Shown: positions 6,077 through 15,104 of the stretch, piece by piece
Layout of the letters: each line of letters begins with the position of its first letter
How positions within the stretch are numbered: position 1 is the first letter of the stretch
Source of the DNA: an uncultured Roseovarius sp.
Lineage (GTDB): Bacteria > Pseudomonadota > Alphaproteobacteria > Rhodobacterales > Rhodobacteraceae
DNA: 32,817 nt
Assembly: GCA_937884705.1 (NCBI GenBank)
Contig: CAKZYL010000190.1
Location: 1 to 32,817 of the forward strand
Direction of reading: 5' to 3'
Program-made: the position numbers and the translations under genes
The notes under the pieces: model-generated
Databases searched by the model: none
Seen by the model: the letters and a program-made list of their open reading frames with translations, nothing else
What the model was told of the DNA's origin: nothing

Positions 6077-6880
6077 ATGCCAAGTTTTGAAGCAGATAGG
6101 GTGATCCTCCCCGTGGCAAATGACCGCAAAATCGCCTTTGTGGCCAGCGATGTGGAGATCGCCCAGAACGCACGGAAAAAACTGGCATCGCGGTTCGGCG
6201 ATCCGTCTGAGGATGAGGCGGATGTGATTGTGGCCCTCGGCGGGGACGGCTTCATGTTGTCTACACTTCACCGCGTTCAGGGCATGAATATCCCGGTCTA
6301 CGGTATGAACCGGGGGACGGTCGGTTTCCTGATGAACGAGTTCAGCGAAGACGACCTGCAAGATCGGCTGGACGCCGCTTTGGAAGAAGAGATCAACCCA
6401 TTGGCGATGCGCGCCGAATCTGTGGACGGCAAAATCTATGAGGCACTGGCCATCAATGAGGTGTCCCTCCTACGGATGGGGGCGCAGGCTGCAAAGCTCA
6501 AGATCAGCATCGATGGCCGCCCACGCTTGGAAGAGTTGGTGTGCGATGGGGCGCTCGTGGCCACGCCGGCGGGATCCACAGCCTACAATTACTCTGCGCA
6601 CGGCCCCATCCTTCCCATTGGGGCCGATGTGCTCGCCTTGACGGCGGTGGCGGCGTTTCGTCCACGCCGGTGGCGCGGGGCACTCTTGCCGAAGAGCGCG
6701 ATGGTGCGCTTCGACGTACTAAACCCGCAAAAGCGCCCTGTTATGGCGGATGCCCATTCTATGTCGGTTCAGAATGTCCTTTGGGTTGAAGTCAGTTCTG
6801 AGCCCAAGATCTGCCATCGGATCCTTTTTGACCCAGAGCACGGCTTGGAAGAGCGGCTCATTCGCGAACAGTTCCAGTAA
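6077..6880 (+). CDS. nadK: NAD kinase
   Basis: Phosphorylates NAD to NADP with ATP, supplying the cell's NADP(H). The GGDGFML motif (residues 55-61) holds the catalytic Asp of the NAD kinase/diacylglycerol kinase fold, NRGTVGFL (78-85) and [18 protein letters not shown] are further family signatures. I chose ATG at 6077 (267 residues), since the conserved region RKIAFVASD begins 17 residues later; an upstream GTG at 5996 would add 27 residues without family similarity, and a GTG at 6071 is equally possible. It is divergent from glyA, with about 130 bp for two promoters. Confidence 0.93.
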   Translation: MPSFEADRVILPVANDRKIAFVASDVEIAQNARKKLASRFGDPSEDEADVIVALGGDGFMLSTLHRVQGMNIPVYGMNRGTVGFLMNEFSEDDLQDRLDAALEEEINPLAMRAESVDGKIYEALAINEVSLLRMGAQAAKLKISIDGRPRLEELVCDGALVATPAGSTAYNYSAHGPILPIGADVLALTAVAAFRPRRWRGALLPKSAMVRFDVLNPQKRPVMADAHSMSVQNVLWVEVSSEPKICHRILFDPEHGLEERLIREQFQ

Positions 6881-7164
6881 TCGCATCGTTCGCGGAAAAC
6901 ACGACCCGGAAGAGGGTTGTGATTTTTCCCCGCGAGATTTCACGGCAGATAGTCGTAAGTTGTCCTCTATCTCATTGAAATAGAGTTTAATTATAGGGTT
7001 GGTTATCCAATAACACAGGCGTGGCATCGCATGTCAACGCACCGTTATTGCCTGTCTTGAGGCCTTGCACCCATCTTCGCTTCAACGACCGCGACACGCC
7101 AAAAGACACGGCGCATCAGGCGGGCTGAGAATGACGAAACTGAAGCCTTGAAAGGAACGCAACC

Positions 7165-7677
7165 ATGATCAGTTTTTCGATGAATGGCTTGAAGACAGCT
7201 GCACTCTCCGTGCTCATCATTACAGGGGCCGCCACAGGTTCATCTGCAGAGAGCAACCGCATTTCGATCCAGCAATTTGGGACGCTGCATTCCTTAGGCA
7301 TCGGTCAAAACGGCCAAGCCAACCGCCTCAACATTATCCAGCGTGGCCAAGGCAACCTCTCCGTGCAGATGCAGGATGGGCGCCGCAACGGCACGACCAT
7401 CGATCAGACGGGTCGATGGAACAGCGCCGCAACCTCGCAAAATGGCCGTCTCAACACGACTGTCGTGGGGCAGCAGGGCCGAGGTCACAGCGCAGCGACC
7501 GCGCAGGCGGGGAGCAACAACATCCTCGGCGTGGCCCAGTTCGGACAAAACAACAACGCCAATGTCGCGCAACAGGGCCGCAACAATGCCGTCGGTGTGA
7601 TCCAGGCGGGCAATGGCAACACAGCCAACACACGCCAATACGGACGCGGCAACATCGTCGTTATCGTTCAGGATTGA
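7165..7677 (+). CDS. Curlin-repeat amyloid subunit (CsgA/CsgB-like)
   Basis: A secreted fibre subunit of 170 residues. A signal peptide covers residues 1 to about 28 (AALSVLIITGAATGSSA). The rest is made almost wholly of an 11-residue unit, Q-x-G-x-x-N-x-x-x-x-x, about twelve times in succession (QNGQANRLNII, QRGQGNLSVQM, QAGSNNILGVA, QFGQNNNANVA and so on). This is the curlin repeat, whose beta-arches stack into functional amyloid on the cell surface. AAAGGA precedes the ATG. It is first in a set with csgH and a second curlin-repeat gene. Whether it is the major (CsgA) or nucleating (CsgB) subunit cannot be decided, though its many regular repeats favour the major one. Confidence 0.88.
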   Translation: MISFSMNGLKTAALSVLIITGAATGSSAESNRISIQQFGTLHSLGIGQNGQANRLNIIQRGQGNLSVQMQDGRRNGTTIDQTGRWNSAATSQNGRLNTTVVGQQGRGHSAATAQAGSNNILGVAQFGQNNNANVAQQGRNNAVGVIQAGNGNTANTRQYGRGNIVVIVQD

Positions 7678-7767
7678 GGCAGGCCGGTTACTCAGTTGGC
7701 CCCTCGAGCACAGGGCGCGGCTGTCCATCGGTCGCGCCCGTCCCCCGCACAAGAAAGGAGATCTCGC

Positions 7768-8175
7768 ATGGCTCAGTTTTCAACTGCCGCATTCATTTGC
7801 TTGGCAGGCGCCGCAGTGAGCATGGCCGCATTCGCCGACAAGACAAACGTTCCACATGTCGCGGTGGAAGAGGCGCCTGGCTTGAGATGCGCCATCGTGA
7901 CCCGCGACCTCGGCGATGCGGTCGAGATCTCTGGAAAAGTCACGGCGGACCATTCGGTCAGCGGAGACTATGCCTTGCACATTCGCAATGCCTCGGGCGC
8001 AGGACAGGCCATCATTGACCAGTCTGGCGCGTTCTCCGTGACATCCGGCCGGACGACGACATTGGCGCAAGCCACTTTGGGTGGCGCGCCTGGATCCTAT
8101 GTGGCGGACCTCGAACTCACTGTCGACGGGCAACGTCTGCGCTGTCTCGGTGCGGGGCAACAGACTGCTATTTGA
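7768..8175 (+). CDS. csgH: CsgH-type curli chaperone
   Basis: A periplasmic protein of 135 residues with a signal peptide (FICLAGAAVSMAAFA, cleavage near residue 23). The mature part has alternating strands (LRCAIVTRDL, VEISGKVTADHSVSGDYALHI, TTTLAQATLG, YVADLELTVDGQRLRCLGAG) and two cysteines in LRC contexts, fitting the immunoglobulin-like fold of the CsgC/CsgH family. Those chaperones stop curlin from polymerising before export, and CsgH is the alphaproteobacterial form. ATG at 7768 is preceded by AAGGAG eight bases upstream; a longer upstream frame exists but lacks the signal-peptide start. It lies between the two curlin-repeat genes, which supports the assignment. Confidence 0.8.
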   Translation: MAQFSTAAFICLAGAAVSMAAFADKTNVPHVAVEEAPGLRCAIVTRDLGDAVEISGKVTADHSVSGDYALHIRNASGAGQAIIDQSGAFSVTSGRTTTLAQATLGGAPGSYVADLELTVDGQRLRCLGAGQQTAI

Positions 8176-8198
8176 CATTCAACGAACGGAGACCCTTC

Positions 8199-8561
8199 AT
8201 GACCTTTTTCAAAACAGCCTTTCTGACCGCGGTCGCGACGCTCAGCCTTGCCACGGTGGCGTCTGCGGATCCCTTCGGCCACCTACAGGGGCAGTGGAAC
8301 ACCGGGTATGGCGGCGCGGACAACCGAAGCGTTGGTCTGATTGATTTATCAAGAAACACCCGGGTGGAGAGGCTGCACAATCCAGTGACCGGCCAAAACT
8401 ATACGGCCATCATACAAACGGGCACGAACAACCAGTTTGCTGTCTCACAATCTGGAAATCGCAACACAGCCCGCGTTGTGCAGCGCGGCAACAACACCCG
8501 CGTGGTGGTCCGACAGAGGGGCAACAACAACAATAGCTCTGTCGTCATTCTCGGTCACTGA
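8199..8561 (+). CDS. Short curlin-repeat protein, likely minor/nucleator subunit
   Basis: A 120-residue secreted protein: signal peptide (FLTAVATLSLATVASA, cleavage near residue 24), a spacer of about 45 residues without repeats (DPFGHLQGQWNTGYGGADNR), then about three to four curlin units (QTGTNNQFAVS, QSGNRNTARVV, QRGNNTRVVVR, QRGNNNNSSVV). Arginines in the repeats make them more basic than those of the first subunit, a trait also seen in CsgB nucleators. ATG at 8199 with GGAGA ten bases upstream. It begins 23 bp after csgH, so the three genes are probably one operon. CsgB-like function is an inference. Confidence 0.75.
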   Translation: MTFFKTAFLTAVATLSLATVASADPFGHLQGQWNTGYGGADNRSVGLIDLSRNTRVERLHNPVTGQNYTAIIQTGTNNQFAVSQSGNRNTARVVQRGNNTRVVVRQRGNNNNSSVVILGH

Positions 8562-8575
8562 CGGAGATGGAACGT

Positions 8576-8605
8576 CGGCATGGGTTGAGGCGCTTGCCCA
8601 TGCCG
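8576..8605 (+). terminator. Hairpin after the curli operon
   Basis: CGGCATGGG (8576-8584) pairs perfectly with CCCATGCCG (8597-8605) around a 12-base loop. It lies 15 bp after the last curlin gene and before the converging prpE. No T-run follows, so termination may need Rho or the hairpin may protect the 3' end. Confidence 0.45.
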
Positions 8606-8648
8606 AACCGATTTAACGAGTGGTTTTCTTACCAGTGGGGCGGTCGCT

Positions 8649-10541
8649 TCAGGCTTTGGCGTAGCCAATGGTCTGAAGCGCCGCTTTTATCTCATCCAGG
8701 ATGACCGGATCATCGATCGTGGCGGGCATCTTGAACTCTTCGCTGTCGGCAATTTTCACCATTGTGGCGCGCAGGATTTTGCCCGATCGCGTCTTTGGCA
8801 GACGATCAACAACGAGCGCCAGTTTGAACGCGGCCACCGGACCTATCCGATCCCGCACCAATGTTACACATTCCGACGCGATTTCGTCGTGCTGGCGATT
8901 TACCCCTTTAGACAGGCAGACAAACCCGACAGGAAGTTGGCCTTTCAAGGCGTCCGTTACTCCGATCACGGCGCATTCGGCGACATCAGGATGCGCGGCC
9001 AACACCTCTTCCATGCCACCGGTAGACAGCCTGTGACCGGCCACGTTGATCACGTCATCGGTGCGGGCCATGATGTAGAGATAGCCCTCGTCATCGATCA
9101 TGCCCGCATCGCCGGTTTCATAGTAGCCAGGAAAGGTGTTGAGATAGCTTTTCTTGAACCGATCTTCGGCATTCCACAGGTTAGGCAGCGTGCCGGGCGG
9201 CAGAGGGAGCTTGATTGCGATCGCGCCGAGCTCATTGGCGCCCAGCTGGTGACCTTCGTCTGACAGGATTTGCACGTCATAGCCCGGCATTGCCACCGTG
9301 GGGGATCCGATCTTGACCGGCAGGGCCTCGATCCCGGCGGGGTTGCCCGCAATGGTAAAGCCGGTTTCAGTTTGCCACCAGTGATCGTAGACAGGCACGC
9401 CCATGATATCTTGGGCCCATTCGATTGTGTCAGGATCGGCGCGTTCCCCTGCGAGGTAGAGCGCCCGAAGGTTGGAAATGTCGTAATCCTTGATCAATTC
9501 GCCTTTGGGATCATCGCGCTTGATCGCTCGAAACGCCGTCGGCGCCGTGAAAAAGCTGCGCACATTGTGTTCGGATATCACGCGCCAGAAGGTGCCAGCG
9601 TCTGGGGTGCCAACGGGCTTGCCCTCAAACACGATGGTAGTGTTGCCGTGGATTAGCGGGGCGTAGCAAATGTAGCTGTGGCCCACGACCCAGCCCACAT
9701 CCGAGGCCGCCCAGAACACATCGCCTGGATCGACATTGTAGATGTTTTTCATTGTCCAGTTCAGCGCGACCAGATGACCGGCTGTGGGTCTGATCACGCC
9801 TTTCGGCGCGCCGGTGGTGCCGGACGTGTAGAGGATATAGGCCGGGTGGTTGCCCGCCACGGGCACGCAGTCTGCCGGTGTGACGCCGTCTTGCACCTCA
9901 TACCAATCGTAATCCCGCCCTTCGGTCAGTTCGATGGGGTGTTCTTCGCGTTGCAAAATGATGCAAAATTCGGGCTTATGCTCCGCCAGATCGATCGCAC
10001 CGTCGAGCAGGGGTTTGTATTCCACCACGCGCCCCGGTTCCAAGCCGCAGGACGCAGCGATAATGGCTTTGGGGGCGGCATCGTCAAGGCGAACGGCCAG
10101 CTCATTGGCGGCAAACCCACCGAAAACCACCGAATGGATGGCGCCAATCCGGGCGCATGCCAGCATCGCTTCAACGGCTTGCGGGACCATCGGCATGTAA
10201 ATGATCACGCGGTCGCCGATTTCTATGCCTTTCGCCTGCAGCGCGCCCGCCAAGTGGGAGACACGTGATTGAAGGTCGGCGTAGCTGATATGTTCCTTGC
10301 GCCCGGTTATGGGGCTGTCATAGATGATTGCGGTCTGATCGCCTTTGCCAGCGGCCACATGTCGGTCAACCGCGTTCCAGCAGGTGTTGACCTTGGCATC
10401 GACAAACCACTCATACAGGGGGGCGTTATCATCAAAGAGCGCTTTGCTCGGCTTTTCTACCCAGTCGATGGCTTCCGCGGCCTCCATCCAAAAGCCCTCG
10501 GGATCGGCTTTCCAGCCATTATAGATGTCATGGTAGCTCAT
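8649..10541 (-). CDS. prpE: Propionyl-CoA synthetase
   Basis: Activates propionate (and less well acetate) to the acyl-CoA through an acyl-adenylate. The 630-residue protein has the AMP-binding loop YTSGTTGAPKG (238-248), the adenylate motif YDHWWQTETG and the C-terminal catalytic lysine in PKTRSGKILRATM (Lys588, the residue acetylated in acyl-CoA synthetases). The segment YLAGERADPDTIEW is typical of PrpE rather than acetyl-CoA synthetase Acs, as is the length. ATG at 10539-10541. It is a single gene, converging with the curli operon. Its leader carries an inverted repeat over the ribosome-binding site. Confidence 0.9.
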   Translation of the reverse strand: MSYHDIYNGWKADPEGFWMEAAEAIDWVEKPSKALFDDNAPLYEWFVDAKVNTCWNAVDRHVAAGKGDQTAIIYDSPITGRKEHISYADLQSRVSHLAGALQAKGIEIGDRVIIYMPMVPQAVEAMLACARIGAIHSVVFGGFAANELAVRLDDAAPKAIIAASCGLEPGRVVEYKPLLDGAIDLAEHKPEFCIILQREEHPIELTEGRDYDWYEVQDGVTPADCVPVAGNHPAYILYTSGTTGAPKGVIRPTAGHLVALNWTMKNIYNVDPGDVFWAASDVGWVVGHSYICYAPLIHGNTTIVFEGKPVGTPDAGTFWRVISEHNVRSFFTAPTAFRAIKRDDPKGELIKDYDISNLRALYLAGERADPDTIEWAQDIMGVPVYDHWWQTETGFTIAGNPAGIEALPVKIGSPTVAMPGYDVQILSDEGHQLGANELGAIAIKLPLPPGTLPNLWNAEDRFKKSYLNTFPGYYETGDAGMIDDEGYLYIMARTDDVINVAGHRLSTGGMEEVLAAHPDVAECAVIGVTDALKGQLPVGFVCLSKGVNRQHDEIASECVTLVRDRIGPVAAFKLALVVDRLPKTRSGKILRATMVKIADSEEFKMPATIDDPVILDEIKAALQTIGYAKA

Positions 10542-10548
10542 GTGTCTT

Positions 10549-10576
10549 TGTCCCTTTTTTGTTTTGTTAAGGGACA
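10549..10576 (-). promoter_or_regulatory. Inverted repeat spanning the prpE ribosome-binding site
   Basis: TGTCCCTT (10549-10556) and AAGGGACA (10569-10576) are exact complements around a 12-base A/T-rich spacer. In the prpE mRNA the copy nearest the start contains the probable Shine-Dalgarno AAGGGA, about ten bases before the ATG, so the fold would hide it. It may equally be an operator in DNA. Confidence 0.4.
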
Positions 10577-10682
10577 GGCGGGTAGCGGGGCAAGTCGGGT
10601 AAGCCGTAACGACGCCAAAAACTGTGATTTTATCAGCTTGAAGCGCTGACGCGGCGCGACAAGCAATATCCGCGTCGCTCGA

Positions 10683-12179
10683 TCACACCTCATACGCCAA
10701 CCGCAGACCACCCCAGTGGCGGCCATGCACGATGATCGGGGCTGAAAGATCTTTCATCACTTTGAACACGCCGCCGCCCATGTCGCGACGATAGACCTGC
10801 AGCAGGAAGGGTCTGGTGTTTTGACCCGCCTTCAGACCGACCCGATCATCAAAAATGCGCCGGTTGCGGCAATTGCCCGTGTTCCAAGCCACATCTTTGC
10901 TCTGTGGTTTTGAGAACTTGCGATTGTGAGTGGGCAGATAGCCATCAATATTGACCGCCGCGCAGAAAACGACGCGGGGCGATTGTTTGAATGCGGCTTC
11001 TTGGATCTTTGGCAAAACCTGGTCGGTGAACCTTGTAAAGGGCGTCATCTTTTGTTCGGGGTTGGTGCTGGGAATGGTTGTGTAGCTCCGTGAAAAGAGA
11101 TCCGCCGTTGAGATCTGCCCCGCCTCAATCGCGCTTTCAAACAGATGCGCGACTTTGGCAGCGTCGCTTTGCACCCGGTCAATAAAAGGGGTGTCATCAG
11201 TTTTGGCGCCGACGCTGACACTGTCTTGGACCATGGATTCCGTTTGATCTACCAAGTCCGACGTGCGTTGGCGGATGGCAGACACACGATTTGTCGTGTC
11301 GGAAATCGAGGTCTCAATTTCGTGAAAGGCCTGCCTGAACGCGCCCGTGGCTGCCAGCACTTGACCAACCTGGTCCATCATCCCACCCGTTTGTCCGCTG
11401 AGCCCCTTCATGGCTTTTGAGATTTCACCGAGAGCCTCTGTCATCTCAGTGTTCCCGGCGATCACGTGATCCGTTTTTGTGCGGGCTGCTTGCGATCCTT
11501 CGGAGAGACGTCGAATGGTCTGGGTCAGGTCCTCAACAGAGGCTTGTGCCGCTGTGACGGTGGTCGATGTTGTGCTTGCCAATTCGTTGATGGCGCTGGC
11601 TATCGTGGCAAATCCAGTGCCTGCGACGCCGGCGCGTGCGGCCTCAATCCGCGCGTTGATCGCCAGCAGATGCACCGTTTTTGCGATGTCTCGAATGCTT
11701 TGATTGCCCGCCTGTACTTGTTGGAGAGCTTCGAGCACGTCATCCATGTGCTGGGTGATCTCCACCACATGATCTACGATATCTGTTGAGTGTTGGCCTG
11801 CATGCTGCAGAACCGTGACCGATGTTTCCACCAGACCCTCTACATCCGTAGTGGCCTGTCGCATGTCAGTTAAGCTGTCGGATATAGACTGATTGGCATC
11901 GAGCACTTCATCTGCGTTTTGGCGCGCCTGTGACAGGGCCGAACGTTGCGCGTGAGAGCGATCGTCCAAATCGTCTACGAACGCCACAACCTCGATAATC
12001 TCACGCCCCAGCTGACCCGTCCGTTTAGCCAAATCGGAGATGATGGGATCACTCAGACGACGATTGGGATGGCTCTTCGGGCTTGCCTTTCCGGCTTCCG
12101 GATTTGACCCACTTTGAACGCTGACAACTTTAGGATGCGACGCCTCTGCAGCGCGTGAGTGTGCTTGATCGGCTGACAT
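10683..12179 (-). CDS. Soluble methyl-accepting chemotaxis-like protein
   Basis: A 498-residue cytoplasmic protein without membrane segments. Residues about 60-330 are a long coiled coil of the chemoreceptor signalling type, with a recognisable hairpin-tip region IAKTVHLLAINARIEAARAG followed by GFATIASAINELA. The tip departs from the usual pattern (QTNLLALNAAIEAARAGE-GRGF): the AGE is AGV and GRG is GTG. The C-terminal 135 residues form a separate domain (VVFCAAVNIDGYLPTHNRKF, then PFLLQVYRRDMGGGVFKVMK and APIIVHGRHWGGLRLAY), probably a sensory or ligand-binding unit seen in other soluble receptors. ATG at 12177-12179. No che genes are nearby. Confidence 0.8.
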   Translation of the reverse strand: MSADQAHSRAAEASHPKVVSVQSGSNPEAGKASPKSHPNRRLSDPIISDLAKRTGQLGREIIEVVAFVDDLDDRSHAQRSALSQARQNADEVLDANQSISDSLTDMRQATTDVEGLVETSVTVLQHAGQHSTDIVDHVVEITQHMDDVLEALQQVQAGNQSIRDIAKTVHLLAINARIEAARAGVAGTGFATIASAINELASTTSTTVTAAQASVEDLTQTIRRLSEGSQAARTKTDHVIAGNTEMTEALGEISKAMKGLSGQTGGMMDQVGQVLAATGAFRQAFHEIETSISDTTNRVSAIRQRTSDLVDQTESMVQDSVSVGAKTDDTPFIDRVQSDAAKVAHLFESAIEAGQISTADLFSRSYTTIPSTNPEQKMTPFTRFTDQVLPKIQEAAFKQSPRVVFCAAVNIDGYLPTHNRKFSKPQSKDVAWNTGNCRNRRIFDDRVGLKAGQNTRPFLLQVYRRDMGGGVFKVMKDLSAPIIVHGRHWGGLRLAYEV

Positions 12180-12253
12180 TACTTCCTCAGGCTTGCCTCT
12201 GGGAGAGATTTAGCGCCCAAAAGTAAAGCACAGGTTCACAGATGCCTTGCCCG

Positions 12254-14533
12254 TTATCCGTATTGCGTAACAGGCGTGCCGGCGATGGCCGCCATATTGA
12301 GCAATCCGCGCGCTGTTATACCTGTTGTCGCGATGTGAGCCTTGTTGCCCATGCCCATGAGGATCGGCCCAACTTCCAGTCCGCGGGCCTTGACCTTGAG
12401 GATGTTGCGCACGCCTGATGCCGCGTCGCTGTTGGAGAACACGAGGATGTTCGCGCTGCCTTCCAGACGGTTATCCGGTAACAGCCGAGCGCGCAGGTCT
12501 TGATCGAAGGCCGCATCGACGTTCATTTCACCCTCGTAGACGAAATCACGAGGTGCTTCATCGAGTATGGCGATGGCCGCACGCAGACGTTTGCCAGAAT
12601 CGCTGCCCTGATTGCCGAATTGCGACTGAGAGCAAAATGCCACTTTCGGATCAACGCCAAAGCGACGTGCATGCCGTGCCGCCCCAGTGGCGATTTGCGC
12701 GAGCTGCTCGGGCGTGGGGAACACGTGCACATGCGTGTCGGCGATGAAGACGGGTCCATCTTCCAGGATCATCAGCGACAACGACCCATGCGGATAGAGT
12801 TTTTCACAGCCAAGCACCTGATTTACATAATTGAGATGCCAGCGATATTCCCCAAAGACGCCGCAGATCATGGCGTCGGCCTCTTCTCTGTGCACCATCA
12901 CGGCTGCAATCGCTGTCGTGTTTGTTCGCATGATCCGTTTGGCCAGATCCGGCGTCACGCCCCGGCGCTTCATGATTTCGTGGTAACTGCCCCAGTAGTC
13001 GCGATAGCGGGGGTCATCCTCTGGGTTGACGACGTTGAATTCCTTTCCCGGGCGGATTTCCAGCCCCATGCGGACGCATCTCGCCTCGATCACGTCTGGC
13101 CGCCCGATCAGGATCGGTTGTTCGATCGTTGTCTCCAAAATCGTCTGAGTTGCACGTAGAACACGATCATCTTCGCCCTCCGCAAACACGATCTTGCGGG
13201 CCGTGGCTTCGGCGGATTCGAACACGGGGCGCATCAACAACGCGGATTTATAGACAGACGCGTCGAGCTTTTGCCGATAGGCCTTGAGATCATCCAAAGG
13301 CCGCGTCGCCACGCCTGTTTTCATGGCGGCTCCTGCGACAGCGGTCGACACGACACCCGACAAACGGGGATCGAAAGGCTTGGGTATCAGGTAGTCGGCA
13401 CCGAACGTGAGTTGTTCGCCCTTGTAGGCCGCAGCAGCCTCGGCACTGGTTGTTTGTCGCGCCAATTTGGCAATACCGGCAACACATGCGATTTCCATGT
13501 CGTCATTGATCGTCGTGGCGCCGACATCAAGCGCGCCCCTGAAAATAAATGGAAAGCACAGTACATTATTGACCTGATTGGGAAAATCACTGCGGCCCGT
13601 GGCGATGATCGCGTCGGGGGCAACCTCGCGCGCCAAATCCGGCATGATTTCGGGCGTCGGATTGGCAAGAGCAAAAACGATGGGCCGTTTGGCCATCTTG
13701 CGCACGTTGTCTTGTGAGAGCACTTTTGGGCCTGAAAGACCAAGGAACAGATCAGCGCCCTCAATCACCTCATCAAGAGTGCGCAGGTCGGACTTTTGGG
13801 CAAATTCCGCCTTTTGAGGGTTCATATCTTTGGTGCGGCCTTCGTAGACGAGGCCATGTATGTCACACAGCCACACGTTTTCGCGTTTGACGCCCAGTTT
13901 CAACAGCAGGTTAAGGCAGGCAATCCCCGCCGCGCCGCCGCCCGTTGAAACAATTTTGATGTTTTTGAAGGTTTTACCCGCCACCTTCAGAGCATTGGTC
14001 GCCGCAGCTCCTACCACGATCGCGGTTCCGTGCTGATCGTCGTGAAACACCGGGATATTCATGCGGTCGCGGCAGAGCTTTTCAACAATGAAGCAGTCAG
14101 GCGCTTTGATATCTTCAAGATTTATGGCCCCGAATGTCGGCTCAAGAGCGCAGACAATCTCGGCCAGTTTTTCGGGATCCTTTTCATCCACCTCCAAATC
14201 AAAACAATCGATATTGGCGAAATTCTTGAAAAGGACCGCTTTGCCCTCCATCACCGGCTTTGAGGCGAGCGCACCGATATTGCCAAGACCCAAAACCGCG
14301 CTGCCGTTGGATACAACTGCCACCAGATTACCGCGAGAGGTGTAACGGCTTGCGGCACTGGCATCGGCCTTGATCTCAAGGCAGGCCTCTGCGACGCCGG
14401 GCGAATAAGCTCGGGCAAGATCGGTGCCGTTGGCCAGTGGTTTGGTGGCCCGCACTTCCAATTTTCCAGGCTTTGGAAATTCGTGATAGTGAAGTGCGTC
14501 CTGACGCAGGCTGTCACTTGGTTGATCGGTCAT
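12254..14533 (-). CDS. maeB: NADP-dependent malic enzyme (malic domain fused to phosphotransacetylase-like domain)
   Basis: Oxidatively decarboxylates malate to pyruvate with NADP, giving NADPH and C3 units from the TCA cycle. Residues 1 to about 430 are the malic enzyme part: the [12 protein letters not shown] motif, FHDDQHGTA with metal-binding acids, and the NADP-binding [13 protein letters not shown]. Residues about 430-759 resemble phosphate acetyltransferase ([30 protein letters not shown]), a regulatory domain in MaeB enzymes. The 759-residue length is normal for this class. ATG at 14531-14533, 15 bp from a perfect 28-bp palindrome. It is divergent from the cdd operon. Confidence 0.94.
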   Translation of the reverse strand: MTDQPSDSLRQDALHYHEFPKPGKLEVRATKPLANGTDLARAYSPGVAEACLEIKADASAASRYTSRGNLVAVVSNGSAVLGLGNIGALASKPVMEGKAVLFKNFANIDCFDLEVDEKDPEKLAEIVCALEPTFGAINLEDIKAPDCFIVEKLCRDRMNIPVFHDDQHGTAIVVGAAATNALKVAGKTFKNIKIVSTGGGAAGIACLNLLLKLGVKRENVWLCDIHGLVYEGRTKDMNPQKAEFAQKSDLRTLDEVIEGADLFLGLSGPKVLSQDNVRKMAKRPIVFALANPTPEIMPDLAREVAPDAIIATGRSDFPNQVNNVLCFPFIFRGALDVGATTINDDMEIACVAGIAKLARQTTSAEAAAAYKGEQLTFGADYLIPKPFDPRLSGVVSTAVAGAAMKTGVATRPLDDLKAYRQKLDASVYKSALLMRPVFESAEATARKIVFAEGEDDRVLRATQTILETTIEQPILIGRPDVIEARCVRMGLEIRPGKEFNVVNPEDDPRYRDYWGSYHEIMKRRGVTPDLAKRIMRTNTTAIAAVMVHREEADAMICGVFGEYRWHLNYVNQVLGCEKLYPHGSLSLMILEDGPVFIADTHVHVFPTPEQLAQIATGAARHARRFGVDPKVAFCSQSQFGNQGSDSGKRLRAAIAILDEAPRDFVYEGEMNVDAAFDQDLRARLLPDNRLEGSANILVFSNSDAASGVRNILKVKARGLEVGPILMGMGNKAHIATTGITARGLLNMAAIAGTPVTQYG

Positions 14534-14547
14534 CGTTCCCCCTTTGT

Positions 14548-14575
14548 CAAATTAGTTTAATGCTAAACTAATTTG
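14548..14575. promoter_or_regulatory. Perfect 28-bp palindrome between maeB and cdd
   Basis: CAAATTAGTTTA (14548-14559) and TAAACTAATTTG (14564-14575) are exact reverse complements around ATGC. The centre sits 28 bp upstream of the maeB start and 135 bp upstream of cdd. Such length and perfection fit an operator for a dimeric repressor of maeB, possibly controlling both directions. The cognate protein is unknown. Confidence 0.6.
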
Positions 14576-14662
14576 ATGGCCGCCTTCGGATTCACCCATT
14601 TGACGCCCTATTTTGCCATCACAGCTTGCATCCGGAAAATCCGTGGCGCAATCCTATTGTCA

Positions 14663-14680
14663 CAAATCCATGGGGATTTG
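14663..14680 (+). promoter_or_regulatory. Small perfect hairpin in the cdd leader
   Basis: CAAATCC (14663-14669) pairs with GGATTTG (14674-14680) around ATGG, just before the GAGGATGGGAG that contains the cdd ribosome-binding site. It could affect translation start of the salvage operon or be an operator; a chance hairpin is possible. Confidence 0.3.
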
Positions 14681-14696
14681 AGGATGGGAGTGACGG

Positions 14697-15101
14697 ATGT
14701 CTGCCAGGGATATCTTGGTGCAAGAGGCCGCGCGGGTGCGCGAGAACGCCTATGTGCCTTACTCAAACTTCAAAGTGGGTGCGGCTCTGCGCGCGGGCTC
14801 GGGCGCGATGTATTCGGGCTGCAACGTGGAAAATGTGGCCTATCCGCAGGGCACATGCGCCGAAGCGGGTGCCATCGCGGCGATGGTTGCAGGGGGCGAT
14901 ACAGAAATCAAGGAGGTTGCCGTCATCGCCGACAGCCCTGAACCTGTGACGCCCTGCGGCGGATGTCGGCAGAAATTGGCGGAATTTGCTGCAGCTGATG
15001 TGAAAATCACGATGGCGACCACGGGCGGCAAACAGGTGACCCTTACCATGGCGGACATTCTGCCCGGCGCGTTCAACACGCATCACATGTCGAACACCTA
15101 A
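14697..15101 (+). CDS. cdd: Cytidine deaminase
   Basis: A zinc enzyme that deaminates cytidine and deoxycytidine to uridine and deoxyuridine. It is 134 residues, the size of the small tetrameric class. Zinc ligands are visible: Cys54 in TCAEAGAI, with catalytic Glu56, and Cys87 and Cys90 in PCGGC. YVPYSNFKVGAAL (19-31) and the CNVENVAYPQG segment are substrate-binding signatures. ATG at 14697, following a GGGAG. First of the cdd-deoA-deoB-upp run, with a 3-bp gap to deoA. Confidence 0.95.
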   Translation: MSARDILVQEAARVRENAYVPYSNFKVGAALRAGSGAMYSGCNVENVAYPQGTCAEAGAIAAMVAGGDTEIKEVAVIADSPEPVTPCGGCRQKLAEFAAADVKITMATTGGKQVTLTMADILPGAFNTHHMSNT

Positions 15102-15104
15102 CCC

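Noticed and set aside
8889-10268. Long plus-strand frames opposite prpE (also opposite glyA, deoB and cyoB)
   Set aside because: They mirror the codon structure of the true genes on the other strand, show no family similarity, and have no ribosome-binding sites.
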